Positions 10,854 to 22,615 of a stretch of 64,000 bases of DNA are shown piece after piece. The stretch covers positions 9,794,501-9,858,500 of the forward strand of contig NC_057768.1 of the NCBI RefSeq assembly GCF_010389155.1, read 5' to 3'. This DNA comes from Erigeron canadensis. Lineage: Eukaryota > Streptophyta > Magnoliopsida > Asterales > Asteraceae. Below the pieces are notes generated by a model, which saw only the letters and a list, made by a program, of their open reading frames with translations, was not told the origin of the DNA and did not search any database. Made by a program: the position numbers and the translations under genes. Numbering within the stretch: the stretch's first letter is position 1; every line of letters starts with the position of its first letter.

Positions 10854-12850
10854 ACTCGTCAAATACAACTTATATTTACCAATGAGTTGAACTTAAATTT
10901 TTTCTTCTTTGGCGTCGACATCAAGGTACTAAGGCCAATCTTTATAGTGCGTGAGCCCCTCGTCCGACGCACGGCCGACGCCAGAACCGGGCTTGACACT
11001 ATAAGCACGACCGACGTCTAGGTCAGCGTCTGATGGTGGTTCTATTTTTGCTTTTAAATTTATAAATTGTTGCATGTACAAGTAATTATCTGAAAACACA
11101 CACACTTACGAGCAAAGAACCCATTCAGTGTAGTATAGTTTAGGTGATAAGTTACATGATCGTTCGCAGGGACTCTTGCACTACCTAATCTAATAATATG
11201 CGTGATGCTAGCGTTTGTAAGGTTGTCACGATTTCCTATTAAACTAATTAAAATATTGAAAAGTAAATAGAAGCCGCAACCGCTTATTCAGCGAGAGGCT
11301 TAGTCTAAAAATAGTTTGAAAAAACAAATAACAGTAATTAAAATTAAAATACTTGTTTGGCATCTCCGATCTCATGGTACGACCAAATACTATTCTACCC
11401 GTTTGCTAGACTGTTGGAAACTTAATCACGGCTCAAATTCTCGTTAGATTCACTTTGACTAATTACTAGTGTTGTCGCTAGACTCATACTACCCTATAAA
11501 CAAATTCTCGTTAGATTCATTGTTTAAGCTTTATTAACCTAAAGTTGTGTTACTAATTCATCTTTTAGTTACCCGGCTCTAAAGCCATGACCAGATAATA
11601 CTTCTCTCTGGTGACTATAGTACTCGTTTCCAAGTCAAAGGATCGTGTCTGACATTGTTAAATTTCATGTTCTATTCATCCTAATTACTATGGTTCTGGA
11701 TCCCTCGGTTACAAGTGAATCACCTTTTACAACTAGTTAAAGACCGACTAGTGTTTTCCATCCTAGCATATTATTCTTAGTGTATGATCATAGACAACCA
11801 TTAAACTAATATATTCAGATATAGAACCGATAACAATATAAAGAACTAGTAAAATATGGATCTACGATAAACAGTAAAACACACTCCAACCAATTCTAAC
11901 AAACAAAGTAAAACAATAAACGTCTACATGATCGCATTGATCCAAACAAGTATTCAGCCTACTAGCCTGAAATTATTAAAGGAATAATAAAGTCTGAAAA
12001 GATGAAAGATATTGTTTACAAAAAGAAAGTAAAATAAAAGAGTAGATCTAGACCGAGGATGAAGATCGGAAGGTGGTAGAAGCTCCAAAACCTCCTTGGA
12101 ATCTGCAACTACAACCTAAGGTTGAATATGGGCGGCTAGGGCTGCTGAATCGGCTCTCTTTAAGGGTTTTGAAGGTTAGTTCGACTTAAATAGGTGTTTA
12201 AGTCGGTTGCTGATCTGGGCCGCCCAGTGGCGCTGGCTGGGCTTGCCACCGGCATTGGGACAGAGCCAGTGGCACTGGGAGCATGGGAGTGGCGCTTTGT
12301 CTTGGCCAGCGACGCTGGCTTGGTTGCCAGCGGCATTGGGAGCAGATGCTTCTTCTCGTACTTCTTCGTCCGGCTCCCGAATCACCTTCTTGTGTCTTGT
12401 AACTTCATAGGCCTTCATCTTGAGTGACTTGATGTCATTTACCCTATCTCGCATCTTCCGTGAACCTGCGTAAATATACGACTCATTAAGTACCGATAGT
12501 TACGGAATAATAAGTCACTTTAGACATAGAAATTAAGCCTTTCGATAGGAGTTTTTATCACAAAATGGGCGTTCATCAGTGTCCGTGCCTTTCTCCCAAC
12601 TTTAGACGCGGTGAAGAAAGGTGAATGTGGGCCCCGTTTTTGTTTTGAAAGTTGCAAATTAAAAAAAAACACTTTTTTTTTGAAATTTTAGCTGTTGGCT
12701 TTGATGCTCCCCCCGCTCCTTCTAATTTTTTTTTTCCTATTTAAACATCACACTTTCTTCACGTTTGACCACCATTTCTTTACATTTTACCTCCATTTTT
12801 CAATTTCTTACTCAACAACTATACTTTCTTTCAACATTTCATCCACGAAA
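10854..12850. repeat. unassigned repeat-like region
   Basis: Non-coding, locally GC-rich sequence. Bases 12210-12340 repeat a GCGCTGGCTGGGC / GGCATTGGGA pattern several times (GGCATTGGGA at about 12253 and 12332). Short open frames here in three frames come from this periodicity and have no domain. The style of 11.1-12.5 kb resembles retrotransposon leader or spacer DNA, but I found no LTR or primer site. Confidence 0.3.
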
Positions 12851-13579
12851 ATGCCTAGGAGAATCAACAAAAACCTTTCAAACCAATACCAAAACACTCT
12901 CGATGATGATTTTGATGCGCTTCTTCAAGTAGGAGGTCTTCTAATGGGATCTCCTCCGTCCATGTAGTTATCTAATATGATGGGGACCACTAGTAGCTTT
13001 GGTTCGATGAACCAATCATTTTTGAATTTGTTAGGTTCGTCCCTGATTAACGAACAGTTTCAGCCGTTCATGTTACTGCAATAATTTCAACAATTTCAAG
13101 TTGCGAATCAACCCTACCAGAGGCCAGTAGGTGAGACTTTTTCTCAATTGGTACGAACTATTGTCTCCTCTGCAGAGGAAGAAGTCGAAGAAGTTCCTTC
13201 ACTGCCCAAACGATTGACAAAAAAAAGGGTTGCTGTAGCGGAGAAGGCGAAATAGTCCATGGCGGAGGCGGATTTGTTGTCTAAGGCGTGGACACATGCT
13301 TCACAGGACTCAGTTGTTAGTATTAGCCAAGTTGACACAATGTTTTGGTCTAAAGTAATCGAATGGTTCAATGAGGACCCCCCCCCCCCCAAGCGGGAGA
13401 GCGAAACAAGAGTCAACTACAAGGGAAATGGAACAAGATCAAGGGTACTTGTAAAGAAGTTTGGAGCAATCTTGAAAAAGCTGCAAGAGCAGGGACAACA
13501 GGGCGGTACAGATGAGATACAAGTGTACAATGCCTCTCATGAGCAGTATATGAAGATTCATGGACCGCCCCGATTTTAG
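12851..13579 (+). pseudogene. PIF/Harbinger ORF1-like (SANT/Myb-type) relic
   Basis: One frame runs from ATG 12851 to the TAG ending at 13579 (242 codons) with only three internal stops (12965, 13082, 13253). The segment LLSKAWTHASQDSVVSISQV then FWSKVIEWFNE matches the SANT/Myb-like domain of the second protein of PIF/Harbinger transposons (often named glutathione S-transferase T3-like or NAM-associated in plant annotations). The normally expected CPPKRS motif appears as PPPPKRESETRVN beside a run of ten C's. The C-terminal part resembles the (E)QVYxASHEQY-type tail. All three stops could come from single C-to-T changes. No transposase ORF or terminal repeat was found nearby. Confidence 0.62.
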
Positions 13580-14531
13580 TACCTATTGTATAAACAAAAC
13601 ATAAAAGTATATTATATACTATATAAAATAATTTTCTTTGTTTGTAAATAAAAGATTAATAACTTTAAATAAGCATTTAGCGACCTATTTTTAATTAAAA
13701 ATGGTGTAAATTATTTATGATATCATAGTTAAAATAAAGAACTTTTACATTGTATTGTTTAGTTTAATTAAATGGAGAAAAGAAAGGAGATGAGAGTAAA
13801 AATCATAAAATTCACTCTTAAAATTTTTTTAAGTATGAAAAGGAAAGAAGAGGAGAGGATAAAATTCATTCTTAAGTTTCTTTAAATGTGGAGGGGATAA
13901 GAGAGGAAAAATGTAGTTGTTTTTGCTTCAAAACTTTTCCTCTCATTTTTGAGGTGATTAGGAAGGAAAACTTCTCACCCCCTTCCTTTTCCTTTCCACT
14001 CTTAAGTAAACTTAACAATACAAGTAAAATTATAGACTTGCAACATCTCATTTTTTTCTAAAGATACTTTTAAAAAACAATTGTCTTTTATTTGTTATAG
14101 AGATTAAGTAAAACAAGAAAACATGACCTTGGTTTATTTTTTCAAAAAATGAAATCAAACTAATCCTACAAAGTAAAAAACTTTTTGTATCTATGGTTAA
14201 TTCATACTTTTCAAACATCAACCCTGTCTACCAATATATATCAAAACAAACTTCGCCTTCCAAGTAAATGAAAAGTTATATATATTCTTCGACTTTCAAA
14301 GTTTTAGGTAGTATTCAAATATAATTTTTGTTATTGATAGTTATACCATGCAACAGATAATTATTTAATTATTTTTTAATGAAAAGTTTACTATACTTTT
14401 AAATTAACCTAAATGATCATTAATTACTTCATGCCAAAGATTGAACATAGTTTGAACTTCACCTCGATAGTCAAATACACAATATATAGTGTTTACTTTT
14501 ATTTATTTATCTATTTATTTATTTGATTTTC
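13580..14531. other. intergenic, AT-rich
   Basis: No gene. Bases 13770-14005 hold a purine-rich then pyrimidine-rich stretch (GGAGAAAAGAAAGGAGATGA ... CCTTCCTTTTCCTTTCCACT) with two internal copies of AAAATTCA(C/T)TCTTAA, probably a degraded MITE, but target duplications were not found. Confidence 0.35.
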
Positions 14532-14549
14532 ACTACAAGAATTCCGTTT

Positions 14550-14885
14550 TTTTGCGACGCAAATTTTCGTCGCAATATTTACCACTTTCGTCGCGAAAAG
14601 TTTTTTACGACGAAAATTTCGTCGCAAAACATGCGTCACAAAAGAGTTGACGCAAAAACATTTCGCGATGAAATTTCCGATGAAATCTTTGTGGGCCCCA
14701 TATTTAACAAGAAAATGAAAAAGAAATTGAATTTCTTTATCACGACGAAACGGTTTTGTCGCAAAAACCATTTACGTGGGAAATTTACGTCGCAAAAATA
14801 TATATTATACTAATATATAATCCGTTCGTGACAAAATTTTGTCGCATAGGCAACTGTAGATGACCATCATATTATTTATTTGGTT
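14550..14885. repeat. CACTA subterminal repeats
   Basis: About ten direct and inverted copies of a TTTTCGTCGCAA / TTGCGACGAAA motif, for example at 14564, 14588, 14617, 14751, 14788 and 14884. Such arrays bind the TNPA-type protein in En/Spm elements. Confidence 0.85.
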
Positions 14886-14914
14886 TTGTCGCAAATTCTT
14901 TTCTTTTTTCCTTT

Positions 14915-15622
14915 TTAATATTCTGGCTCTAATTGCTCCTGTCCACCCAGGTATTCCTGGGTGATTTCTGCAGAAACTGATACAGCACCTGTTATGACAT
15001 CTAATTTAACAATAACATCACTAATTCCACCATTCATCACTAATGCCAACATTACCAAATCGCTAATAACCATCTAATTATAACTCAAAGTTAACAACGA
15101 CATTTGGTAGCATTTAAAACATCATTATCCCAACATAAGAAACTAGAATTAACCACTACAAACCTACACAACCATTGCGCAACAAAAGCTAAAGCTAACT
15201 ACTACATACCTAAAGTTCACATCTATTACACATCAAAAGCTAAAGTTCACATCCATTACACATCAAAAGCTTGATTCTTACCCACGGGTCTGTAGGTATT
15301 GTGAGTACCTTGCACAAACATAAGAATCGTAATATATATATATATATTTTTCATAATTGTAAATACAGAAACATCAAATTACCCGCGCTTCCCCTGACCT
15401 ACAATTCAAGCAAACATATAAAAACCCATGTAATTATATTCAACTATTACAACAAAATTCATACCAGTACCGGCGCCGCTGCCGCTGTGAGGATCCTCAT
15501 CGACCTCACACTCACGGGGAAGCCTCTGTTTTCCATTTCTATCGGGTGGACCACCACCACCTGATCCATCATGTCCAGATGTATCGCCAGCATGTCCTCG
15601 TGCGATCACATGCATCCACCAT
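14915..15622 (-). pseudogene. 3' exons of second CACTA protein (TNPA/Ptta-like)
   Basis: Two exons can be joined in phase. Exon 15465-15622 encodes HAGDTSGHDGSGGGGPPDR and ends ...GT ACT G before a GTATGA donor. Exon 14915-15000 follows a TTAG acceptor and reads DVITGAVSVSAEITQEYLGG to ...LEPEY and a TAA stop. The Gly-rich then acidic C-terminus resembles plant Ptta/En/Spm proteins. Upstream exons were not recognised, so it is probably incomplete. Confidence 0.55.
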
Positions 15623-15796
15623 CTATAAAAAAAAAATCATAGAAGTATATGAACACAACACGAATAACGTAAATATTTGTTTACAATATCTTGAATTATT
15701 CCCTAAACATACTCAATTGTAAAAACAACTAAATAAACATAATAAATTAAGCATAACAATTCAAACTCAATAATGTTTACAAATTACAAATTAAGA

Positions 15797-18260
15797 TCAA
15801 TCGTCTTCATCAGTATGATAAGTCACTACTCCACATTCATTATTAGTTTCGAGTAAATCATCTTCTGAATCATCTGTAACATCTATTTCGTTGTCTCCAT
15901 CATTGTCTTCATCATCTACATCTTCGTATGCATTGTCATCTAAATCGACATGTTCAGGGGAAACATTAAAGTTTGTCGCTCCGGCTCTACTCAAACCGTC
16001 ATAAGTCAAACTATCCAAGTTAGCAGACAACGAAAGGTCAGATGAGGTGCTCCCATGTATTATATCTGTTTCTTGAGTTTCTGTGATAATATCTTGATCC
16101 CAAATCTTCCAATGATTCACCTCTTGGACGACCTTCCAATATCTGTTTGATTGAACTCTTTGACCCGCTTTAGACGGTTCATCAAGATAAAAGACTTGAT
16201 CTGCTTGTGTTGCAAGAATGTATTGGTCATTTTTAAACCATTTAGTTTGAGTAGAAATACTGGTTATGTTATTCTTAATGACACAAAGTTTGGTGTTATT
16301 GGTTTTGTACCGTTTACATCGGAACAATACAACCTTGCAACGATTTAGATAACCAAACTCCAAGATATCTTCCAACACACCGTAATACTTTGTTCCGTCG
16401 TGCCCAGTTGTTGAAATGCCGCTGTTTTGAGTTGTACGACGTAAATCTCGGCTTTCAATCACAAATCTTACACCGTTAACTATACAAGCGGTGTAAGAGT
16501 TTGCGAATCGTGGTCCATTTGCCAAAGCAAGTAGTTCATTGCTAATGCTAGATTCATTGTTTGCTCGAAGATGGTTGATCTATTTGAAATAAGAGAAAAT
16601 TAGATTTTGTTTATGACTTTATAAGTTTGCATACACGGTGTTACATACAAATTATTTTACCTTCTGTTTAAACCGGTTAGGAAAATTTGCTTGCAAGTTA
16701 GTCCCAGGCGACATTAGAGTAGTAAATTCACTAAAAATAATGTTACTTGCATTAGCAATCATCATCGAATCGAAAAGACAACTTAAGAAAAGACAAGCCG
16801 TAATAAAAAAAAACTTACTCCTTGTAATCTTCAATCTCGGAGTTGTTGTTAAGGATAAACCAAATTAGTTTCGCCCAAAGTTCGCGATCCAACTTTGTAT
16901 CAACCCCTTTATCGATAGGTGTGCATAATGATGGGAAGACATAAAACTCATGTGTGGGAATTGGGGCGTCTTCGTTTCGGTCCGGCCGATTAAATCTCGT
17001 CGGTACACCCTTAAGATACCTTGAACAAAAAGTTAAGGCTTCATCTGCAACATACCCCTCTGCAATAGAACCTTTAGGCCTAGCCTTATTTCTAACATAA
17101 TTCTTCAGCATTGGCATGTATCTTTCAAATGGATACATCCATCTCATGTATACATGCCCACCTTGGATAGCCTCCTCAGGCAAATGCATAACCAAATGAA
17201 TCATTACGTCAAAAAATGACGGAGGAAATATTTGCTCGAAAGAACACAAAATATTAATCAACTTCTCTTCGGTATCTTGCATATCAGATGACATCAAGTT
17301 TCGAGCACAAAGTTGCTTAAAAAAGTGGCACAACTCTATTATTGGTGTTGAAATGTTTTTGTCCAAGTACGCACGAGCACCAATCGGAAGCAACCATTGC
17401 ATCATTATGTGATGATCAGGAGACTTCATCCCCGTTATTTGGGTATCATTTTCTGTTACCTTATGCTTAAAGTTTGAGCCAAAGCCATCTGGTAGCTTTA
17501 CTCCCCTAATAAATTGACAAAAAAGACTTTTATCGGTATTTGTGAAAGAGAACTTGGCATAAGGCTTTGAGAGCTTTCCACGACCATTATCTACAAGCCA
17601 TAACTCAGGTCGAATGTTCCATTTTTCTAACACCCTTCTCGCCTTATCAGTGTCTTTGGATTTATCCTTGTTCATCAACAATGTATTGAACAAACTCTCA
17701 CAAACATTTTTTTCGATATGCATGACATCGACATTTTTTTCGATATTCAACAAACATTTATGCTTGTTCCATTTATCAGTGACTCACTTTTGCCAAGAAA
17801 TCTAACGAAGACATCGACTCAAAACCAGGGTGTAGATCGGTGTGGGCAAACTTTAATTATTCAGCAAGTTCATCATTTGTAGCACTCGACTCTTCTATTG
17901 GGTCAATTGGCTCATCTTCGACATTCTCCTCTTGGGGGGCTCTCTCCTGATAATATCAGCGATGAAATCATGCATTGGGCCTATCGTTTGCGGTATGACT
18001 GGAACTACTCGTGACGGAATAATTGGTTCACCGTGATGTATCCACCTCTTATAGGTTTTGCAAAAACCATTATTATGTATGTGTTGCTCTATTGTTGGAA
18101 GAGGGTGACAATGAACATTACCGCAACGATTACAGGGGCAGCAAGCATAATTACGGCTATTTGTATAATTCTTACATCTTTTCATGAATTCTGTAAGACC
18201 ATCCAAATACTCTCTTGAATAACGATTTGTTAAAGTAGTCCAACTCTTATCGAACGTCAT
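15797..18260 (-). pseudogene. CACTA transposase (TNPD-like), internally deleted
   Basis: Minus strand. The N-terminal Transposase-associated domain lies at 17895-18260 (MTFDKSWTTLTNRYSREYLD, with CPCNRC and the GFCKTYKRWIHHGE motif). A frameshift falls in a C6 (plus-strand G6) run at about 17935. A further stop and frame change lie at 17845-17760. From 17753 the frame continues with DVMHIEKNVCESLFNTLL, HFFKQLC, FERYMPMLKNYVRN and GSIAEGYVADEALTFCSRYL, the DUF4218/DUF4216 half. Two introns are clear: 16731-16818 and 16580-16660; joining gives ...EDYKD then EFTTLMSPGTNLQANFPNRF and INHLRANNESS, ending with an acidic tail at 15797. The Transposase_21 catalytic core expected between about 17760 and 17895 is missing, so the protein cannot be active. 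Confidence 0.85.
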
Positions 18261-18423
18261 AATTGTGTCTACAAATAATATTATATTGACACACTATTAA
18301 CTAGAAAACCAAATATACAAATCATTTAATACATATAAAAATCATAAGAGAGGAATTAGACACTAAGGGATTACGAGTGGATTGAGAGGCGACCGGTTTG
18401 TAGCAAGGTGGCCATCCTAACCC

Positions 18424-18630
18424 ACTTTTTGAATATTTTGTCTCATATATGAATGAGTATAATTGATTTACTATTTAAGAACAATTTGGCAGCATTTCCC
18501 CTTAGCTCCCTAAATATGTGTATTTAACACATACTCATGAGAGCAAGGTGAAATGTTTGCCAAAAATTTCTTAAATAGTAAATCAATTATACCACTCCAT
18601 ATCCTAAATGAGACATAACATTCAAAAAGC
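18424..18630. repeat. 207-bp imperfect palindrome
   Basis: The left arm (CTTTTTGAATATTTTGTCTC ... TTGATTTACTATTTAAG) is the reverse complement, with scattered mismatches, of the right arm (CTTAAATAGTAAATCAA ... ATGAGACATAACATTCAAAA). The centre is near 18530. It may be a MITE inserted in the 5' region of the CACTA element. Confidence 0.7.
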
Positions 18631-18889
18631 AGTCCCAAACGGGGACTGTCCGAAATTAATTACTAAATTAATATCGGACGGGTGACCTACGGTATAAAAT
18701 TAGGGATAAATTTACACACATACATGATACATGTATTACATACATAAGAATCAAATAACGTACATAAGAAGCGAATAAAGAAAGCTCACCGGTATATAGA
18801 GAAAGGATAAAAAGAAAGCAAGAAAGAGAGAAAGAAATGGAGGACGTCCAACGGCACCAATCTATCATACAAAACATACAATTAACATA

Positions 18890-19225
18890 TTTTATAAATC
18901 TGAATTATATATATATTTATATAATTAAATCTGAAATTTTTTTGATTTTTAATAAATCTGAAGATAATATAATATATAATCAATAAATCTGAAATATAAA
19001 TATATATATATATACATATAATTAATAAATCTGAACTTATTTTAACATTTAATAAATCTGACAATAATATATAATATAATCAATAAATCTGAAATATAGA
19101 TATATATAAATATATAATTAATAAATCTGAAATTTTTTTACTATTTAATAAATCTGAAAATAATATATTATATAATCAATAAATCTGTTATCTTTTTAAT
19201 ATTTAATAAATCTGAAAATAATATA
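18890..19225. repeat. AATAAATCTGA tandem motif array
   Basis: The motif (A)ATAAATCTGA(A) occurs eleven times at irregular 25-42 bp spacing, with AT-only spacers. A higher-order period of about 100-130 bp is visible. It sits where the upstream subterminal region of the CACTA element should be. Confidence 0.7.
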
Positions 19226-20031
19226 TATTTTAAAGAAAGCAAACAATAATACAAAGAAAAAAATAGTAAAGAAAAAAAATATACCAACTCATTGTGGCAG
19301 TGGTGGATGGTCCGGTAGGTGGTCGTGGTGGACTTCGGCGGCAAAGCAAATCCTTGAAGGAAATCATAAACCGAAAATTAATTAAAAGTAAGAAACAAAA
19401 AATAGATTAAGAAGATAAAATATAACAGAATTTGATGATGAAATTTAACAATCTTTAATTTTATAGAGGCGGCGGCGGCAAAGCAATACCACCTTCGGCG
19501 GCGGCGGCAAAGCAAATCCTTCGGCGGCTGCAAGTTACAGAGGCGGCGCCGGTAGGTTGCAGACAACGACAGGAGGATTTCGGGCGGCAGGAGGTTTTGA
19601 TGGTGATAAGGGTTTTTTTTTGTTGAAGAAGAAAGAGTGTTTGGAGGGATAATGGCGGCAGATCGATCTAATTTTTTTCCCCGGTATAAGTGTTTGGGTG
19701 GGTTTTTTTTGTGGGTGCAAGGGTTTTGTACAATAAATTAAACCTATACATACATTAATATATTTTACATTATTTTTATTTTTTAAAATTTTTTTTTTAA
19801 AAAAACAATATACTTTACATATTTGATGATGAAATTTATCAATCTTTAATTTTATAAATAAGCTATTTATTATATATATATATCTTTAATTTTATAAATA
19901 ATAATAATAAGTTATTTATTATATATATAGTTTATAAATAAATAATAAATAATAACAATTAATATTTGTTATTTAGTAGTTTTTTTTTAATAATTATTAT
20001 ACCCAGTGTTAACTTTCAAAGTATTTTTATT
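19226..20031. other. CGG-rich then AT-rich non-coding region
   Basis: Bases 19290-19590 contain repeated GGCGGCGGCGGCAAAGCAA units (two near-identical copies about 19469 and 19498, a third partial at 19338), perhaps the 5' leader of the CACTA gene. Beyond 19735 it is almost pure A/T with TA runs and no feature. Confidence 0.4.
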
Positions 20032-20735
20032 ATGGTTACCCGTGAATTCATATATACTTAATGGTCTGGAACCAATTAGAGTAGCTAAACGGTTTGGAAA
20101 ACCCAAGAAAGATAATTAATAGACCCAAATGGCCTAATAGGCCCAACATACAAGAAAACAGTGAAAGCAAGCCCATTAGGCCCATTTAAGACAACACGAA
20201 GGTGTATTAAGCACGTTAAGCCCAATAGTCAAGGATGACGAGATAAAGCAAAAACGAAACACTAACAAATATAAATCATACATAAGTGGTGACTATCACT
20301 CAATTTCAGTTACACATAGTCAGGTTAGCACGTAAACTCATTCTCAAATTTTGGCCCTATACACTACAATGTTTAATAACTTGGTTATGGTCATTCTTTA
20401 GAATTTGCATAATTAAGTACTTGTTCACGTGACAATGAGTTGGGCAAGTTATTAGGGTTACTCGTGGATTTATATATACTTAATGGGTCGGAAACCAATT
20501 CGAGTAGTTAAACGGTTTGGAAAGCCCAACAAAAATAAATAATAGACCCAAATGGTATAATAGGCCCAACAGACAGAAAAACAATGAAAGTAGACCTATT
20601 AGACCCATTTAAGACAACACGAAGGTTTATTGGGCCCGCTAATCCCAATAGTCAAGGATGACGAGATAATGATAAATTCATTCTCACGTTTTGGCCCTAT
20701 ACACTATAATGTTAATTAACTTGGTTATGGTCTGT
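20032..20735 (+). repeat. two direct tandem copies, period about 421 bp
   Basis: 20032-20400 and 20453-20735 are homologous direct copies beginning TTACCCGTGAATTCATATAT / TTACTCGTGGATTTATATAT and ending TTTTGGCCCTATACACTA...GGTTATGGTC. Each holds several GGCCCA motifs (site II-like, the TCP-binding class in plant promoters). No coding content. Confidence 0.85.
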
Positions 20736-20838
20736 CAAAATAAAAAAAATCATGTTTTGTTTTGTGCATCCATCTTGGATGCATATTCTTTAAAACAATG
20801 CATCCACCAAAAAACATGATTTTTTGATTTTGACGACT
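20733..20838. mobile_element. short hairpin MITE
   Basis: Arms GTCAAAATAAAAAAAATCAT and (reverse complement of the right side) GTCAAAATCAAAAAATCATG, with TGCATCCA and its complement TGGATGCA inside. About 105 bp. No clear target duplication. Confidence 0.5.
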
Positions 20839-21593
20839 CAATGTGTTGTTAAATACTTAAATAATGATAATTAGTTATGCACTATATTAGTTTTATGGAC
20901 TTTTAATGCATCAAAATGATGTTTTTTAAGTGTTCTCACCATTCTTATTTTTAAGACGGTTCTTATTTAATTGTTCATATATATATATATATATAAAGAA
21001 GATATATTATAATAGTATTATGAAAAATAATGTCGACCACCTATATATCTATGATAAACTCATAAAGATACATATTATTTTATGGTTTCTGAGAAACAGG
21101 AGAAAGTTGCACCGGAATCTGATTCGTTTGATTTCGAAGATGATCAGCCATCTATGGAGGTATATATATTCAGTCCAGTTAACTATTTTAATGATAGTTG
21201 AGTTAAATTTTAGATATTTTGACTTCAAATAGTATAATAAATTAAAATCTAATATTTATAACGCTGTAACCTAACAAAGCTTAAAATCTAAAATATTCAA
21301 GGTATAAAGCAACAAACGATATTCAAGGTATTTCTTTCTTAAACCGATCATTATTAACTTACTCTTACTATACATGCTTCACATGTAAATTTACACCGGA
21401 CTAGGACTATCATATAGTAACATTCTAAGATTTGAGCAACGTCTTCTGGGTTAAAAAAAAAAGTCTTTATATGATTGCAGAATTCGTTTATCAAGAGGTA
21501 CAAACTATATTGTAAATATAATTATTAGATAAAAACATAGTATTTTTTAATAACTTAAAAAATTTATCATATTGAATAGTTAACTTTTATATA

Positions 21594-21760
21594 CAGTCAA
21601 ATCTCTATAAATTAATACTCTATAAATTAATATCTCGATAAAATTAATAATTTGTCCAAACCCAACTTAAGAGATTAATGGAAATCAACACTCGATAAAT
21701 TAATAACTCACTAAATTAATAAAATATTTCAGTTCCAACACTATTAAACTTATGATAATA
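21594..21760 (+). mobile_element. pogo/Emigrant-like end, truncated
   Basis: Starts after TA with CAGTCAAATCTCTATAAATT, close to the CAGT(A/C)AAACCTCTATAAATTAATA terminal repeat of Emigrant/Lemi1-type pogo elements, and repeats CTATAAATTAATA / CGATAAATTAATA four times. The opposite terminus was not found. Confidence 0.5.
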
Positions 21761-22270
21761 TCATAAGTTTCCAGTGTTGGACATTGTCATATGTTTTGTT
21801 TTGATCGACCATATTCAGAAAAGCAATTGTAGAACCGTGTTTCAATAGGAATCGGCTTTTGTTTGAAGCTTAATTCCGACTTAGAACAAAACACAATAAC
21901 AATAATAATTCCCAAATCCTTACAAAATAAAATCTTCTCTGGGTGCTTTTCCTCAATTCGTATATGATTAAAATCAAAATTTAATACATATGATGATTTA
22001 GTTCATGTTAATGCATATGCCCAGATTGTTTGTTTTATAGCTGGGTTGCATTGGTTATAGGTTTTACTTTTACAGAGAAAAACCGACAAAACTTACAAAT
22101 ATTTAAAGACGAATGTTAAGAGGCATGGATCTAAATTTATGGAACTAGTGCTACATGATAACAAAGTGGATGGATACATAACTAATAAACTAGAGTTTGT
22201 TATTAACAATATTATTGATCTAATTAACGCTAAGTTTTCTCCCAACAGATATATCAAATTTCATTCGAGA

Positions 22271-22306
22271 ATGAAAATCCAAAATAAAATGCCTTTACTA
22301 GTAGCA
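22271..22306 (+). pseudogene. severed first codons of F-box gene 1
   Basis: The original start is ATG 22271 (MKIQNKMPLLVA), aligning with the intact start of the 32-kb duplicate (MNIQRKKPLLV). The SINE inserted right after codon 12 brings a stop, TAA, at 22322-22324. Codons resume at 22541 (RNSIIPDDVLLCN). Confidence 0.85.
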
Positions 22307-22528
22307 TGGTTGGATCAGTGGTAAACACCCTTGTCTCTGGAGACAGAGGTCATGGGTTCGATCCTCATTCCATGCAAAGGTTGGAGGGCCTTTTCTACCA
22401 TTTAGGTAGAAACTGGAAGCAGCCTCTCTACTTAGGTAGAGGTAAGGTCTGCTTACATCTTAACCTCCCCCATACACCATTGAGGTATTGGGGCTCAAAA
22501 CCCGCGGAAAGCGGCACTGAGCAGTTAG
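22307..22528 (+). mobile_element. tRNA-derived SINE
   Basis: 222 bp, flanked by a perfect 12-bp target duplication TTACTAGTAGCA (22295-22306 and 22529-22540). Pol III boxes are present: A-box-like TGGATCAGTGG near 22311 and B box GGTTCGATCC (22356-22365). The 3' half contains GGTAAGGTCTGCTTACATCT then AACCTCCCC, which recalls the plant Au-type SINE body. It sits inside an F-box coding region. Confidence 0.93.
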
Positions 22529-22615
22529 TTACTAGTAGCAAGAAATAGCATCATCCCTGACGATGTCTTATTATGCAACATATTCATTAAATTACCAGCC
22601 AAACAAGTTGCTCAA

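Larger units (their letters stand above)
14532..19735 (-). mobile_element. CACTA (En/Spm) transposon, defective; right end not found
   Basis: The left end starts CACTACAAGAATTCCG, the CACTA terminal repeat, and is followed by dense subterminal repeats. Minus-strand exons of the two standard CACTA proteins follow. The transposase N-terminus is at 18260, so the matching right terminus should lie beyond about 19.2 kb. I found no CTTGTAGTG there, so the right boundary is a guess placed after the GC-rich 5' region. Confidence 0.8.

Noticed and set aside
12176..12454. Overlapping open frames in three frames in a GC-rich patch
   Set aside because: They come from a short repeated motif; no domain, no consistent codon pattern.
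14511..14813. Open frames on both strands at the CACTA left end
   Set aside because: They read the TTGCGACGAAA subterminal repeats, not a gene.
18033..18218. Hydrophobic plus-strand frame
   Set aside because: Antisense of the CACTA transposase N-terminal domain.
20341..20380. CACTAC motif as right CACTA terminus
   Set aside because: CACTACAATG is in the wrong orientation, lacks CACTACAAGAA similarity, and is part of the tandem 421-bp repeat.
22306..22548. 80-codon open frame
   Set aside because: It is the SINE body, not a protein gene.
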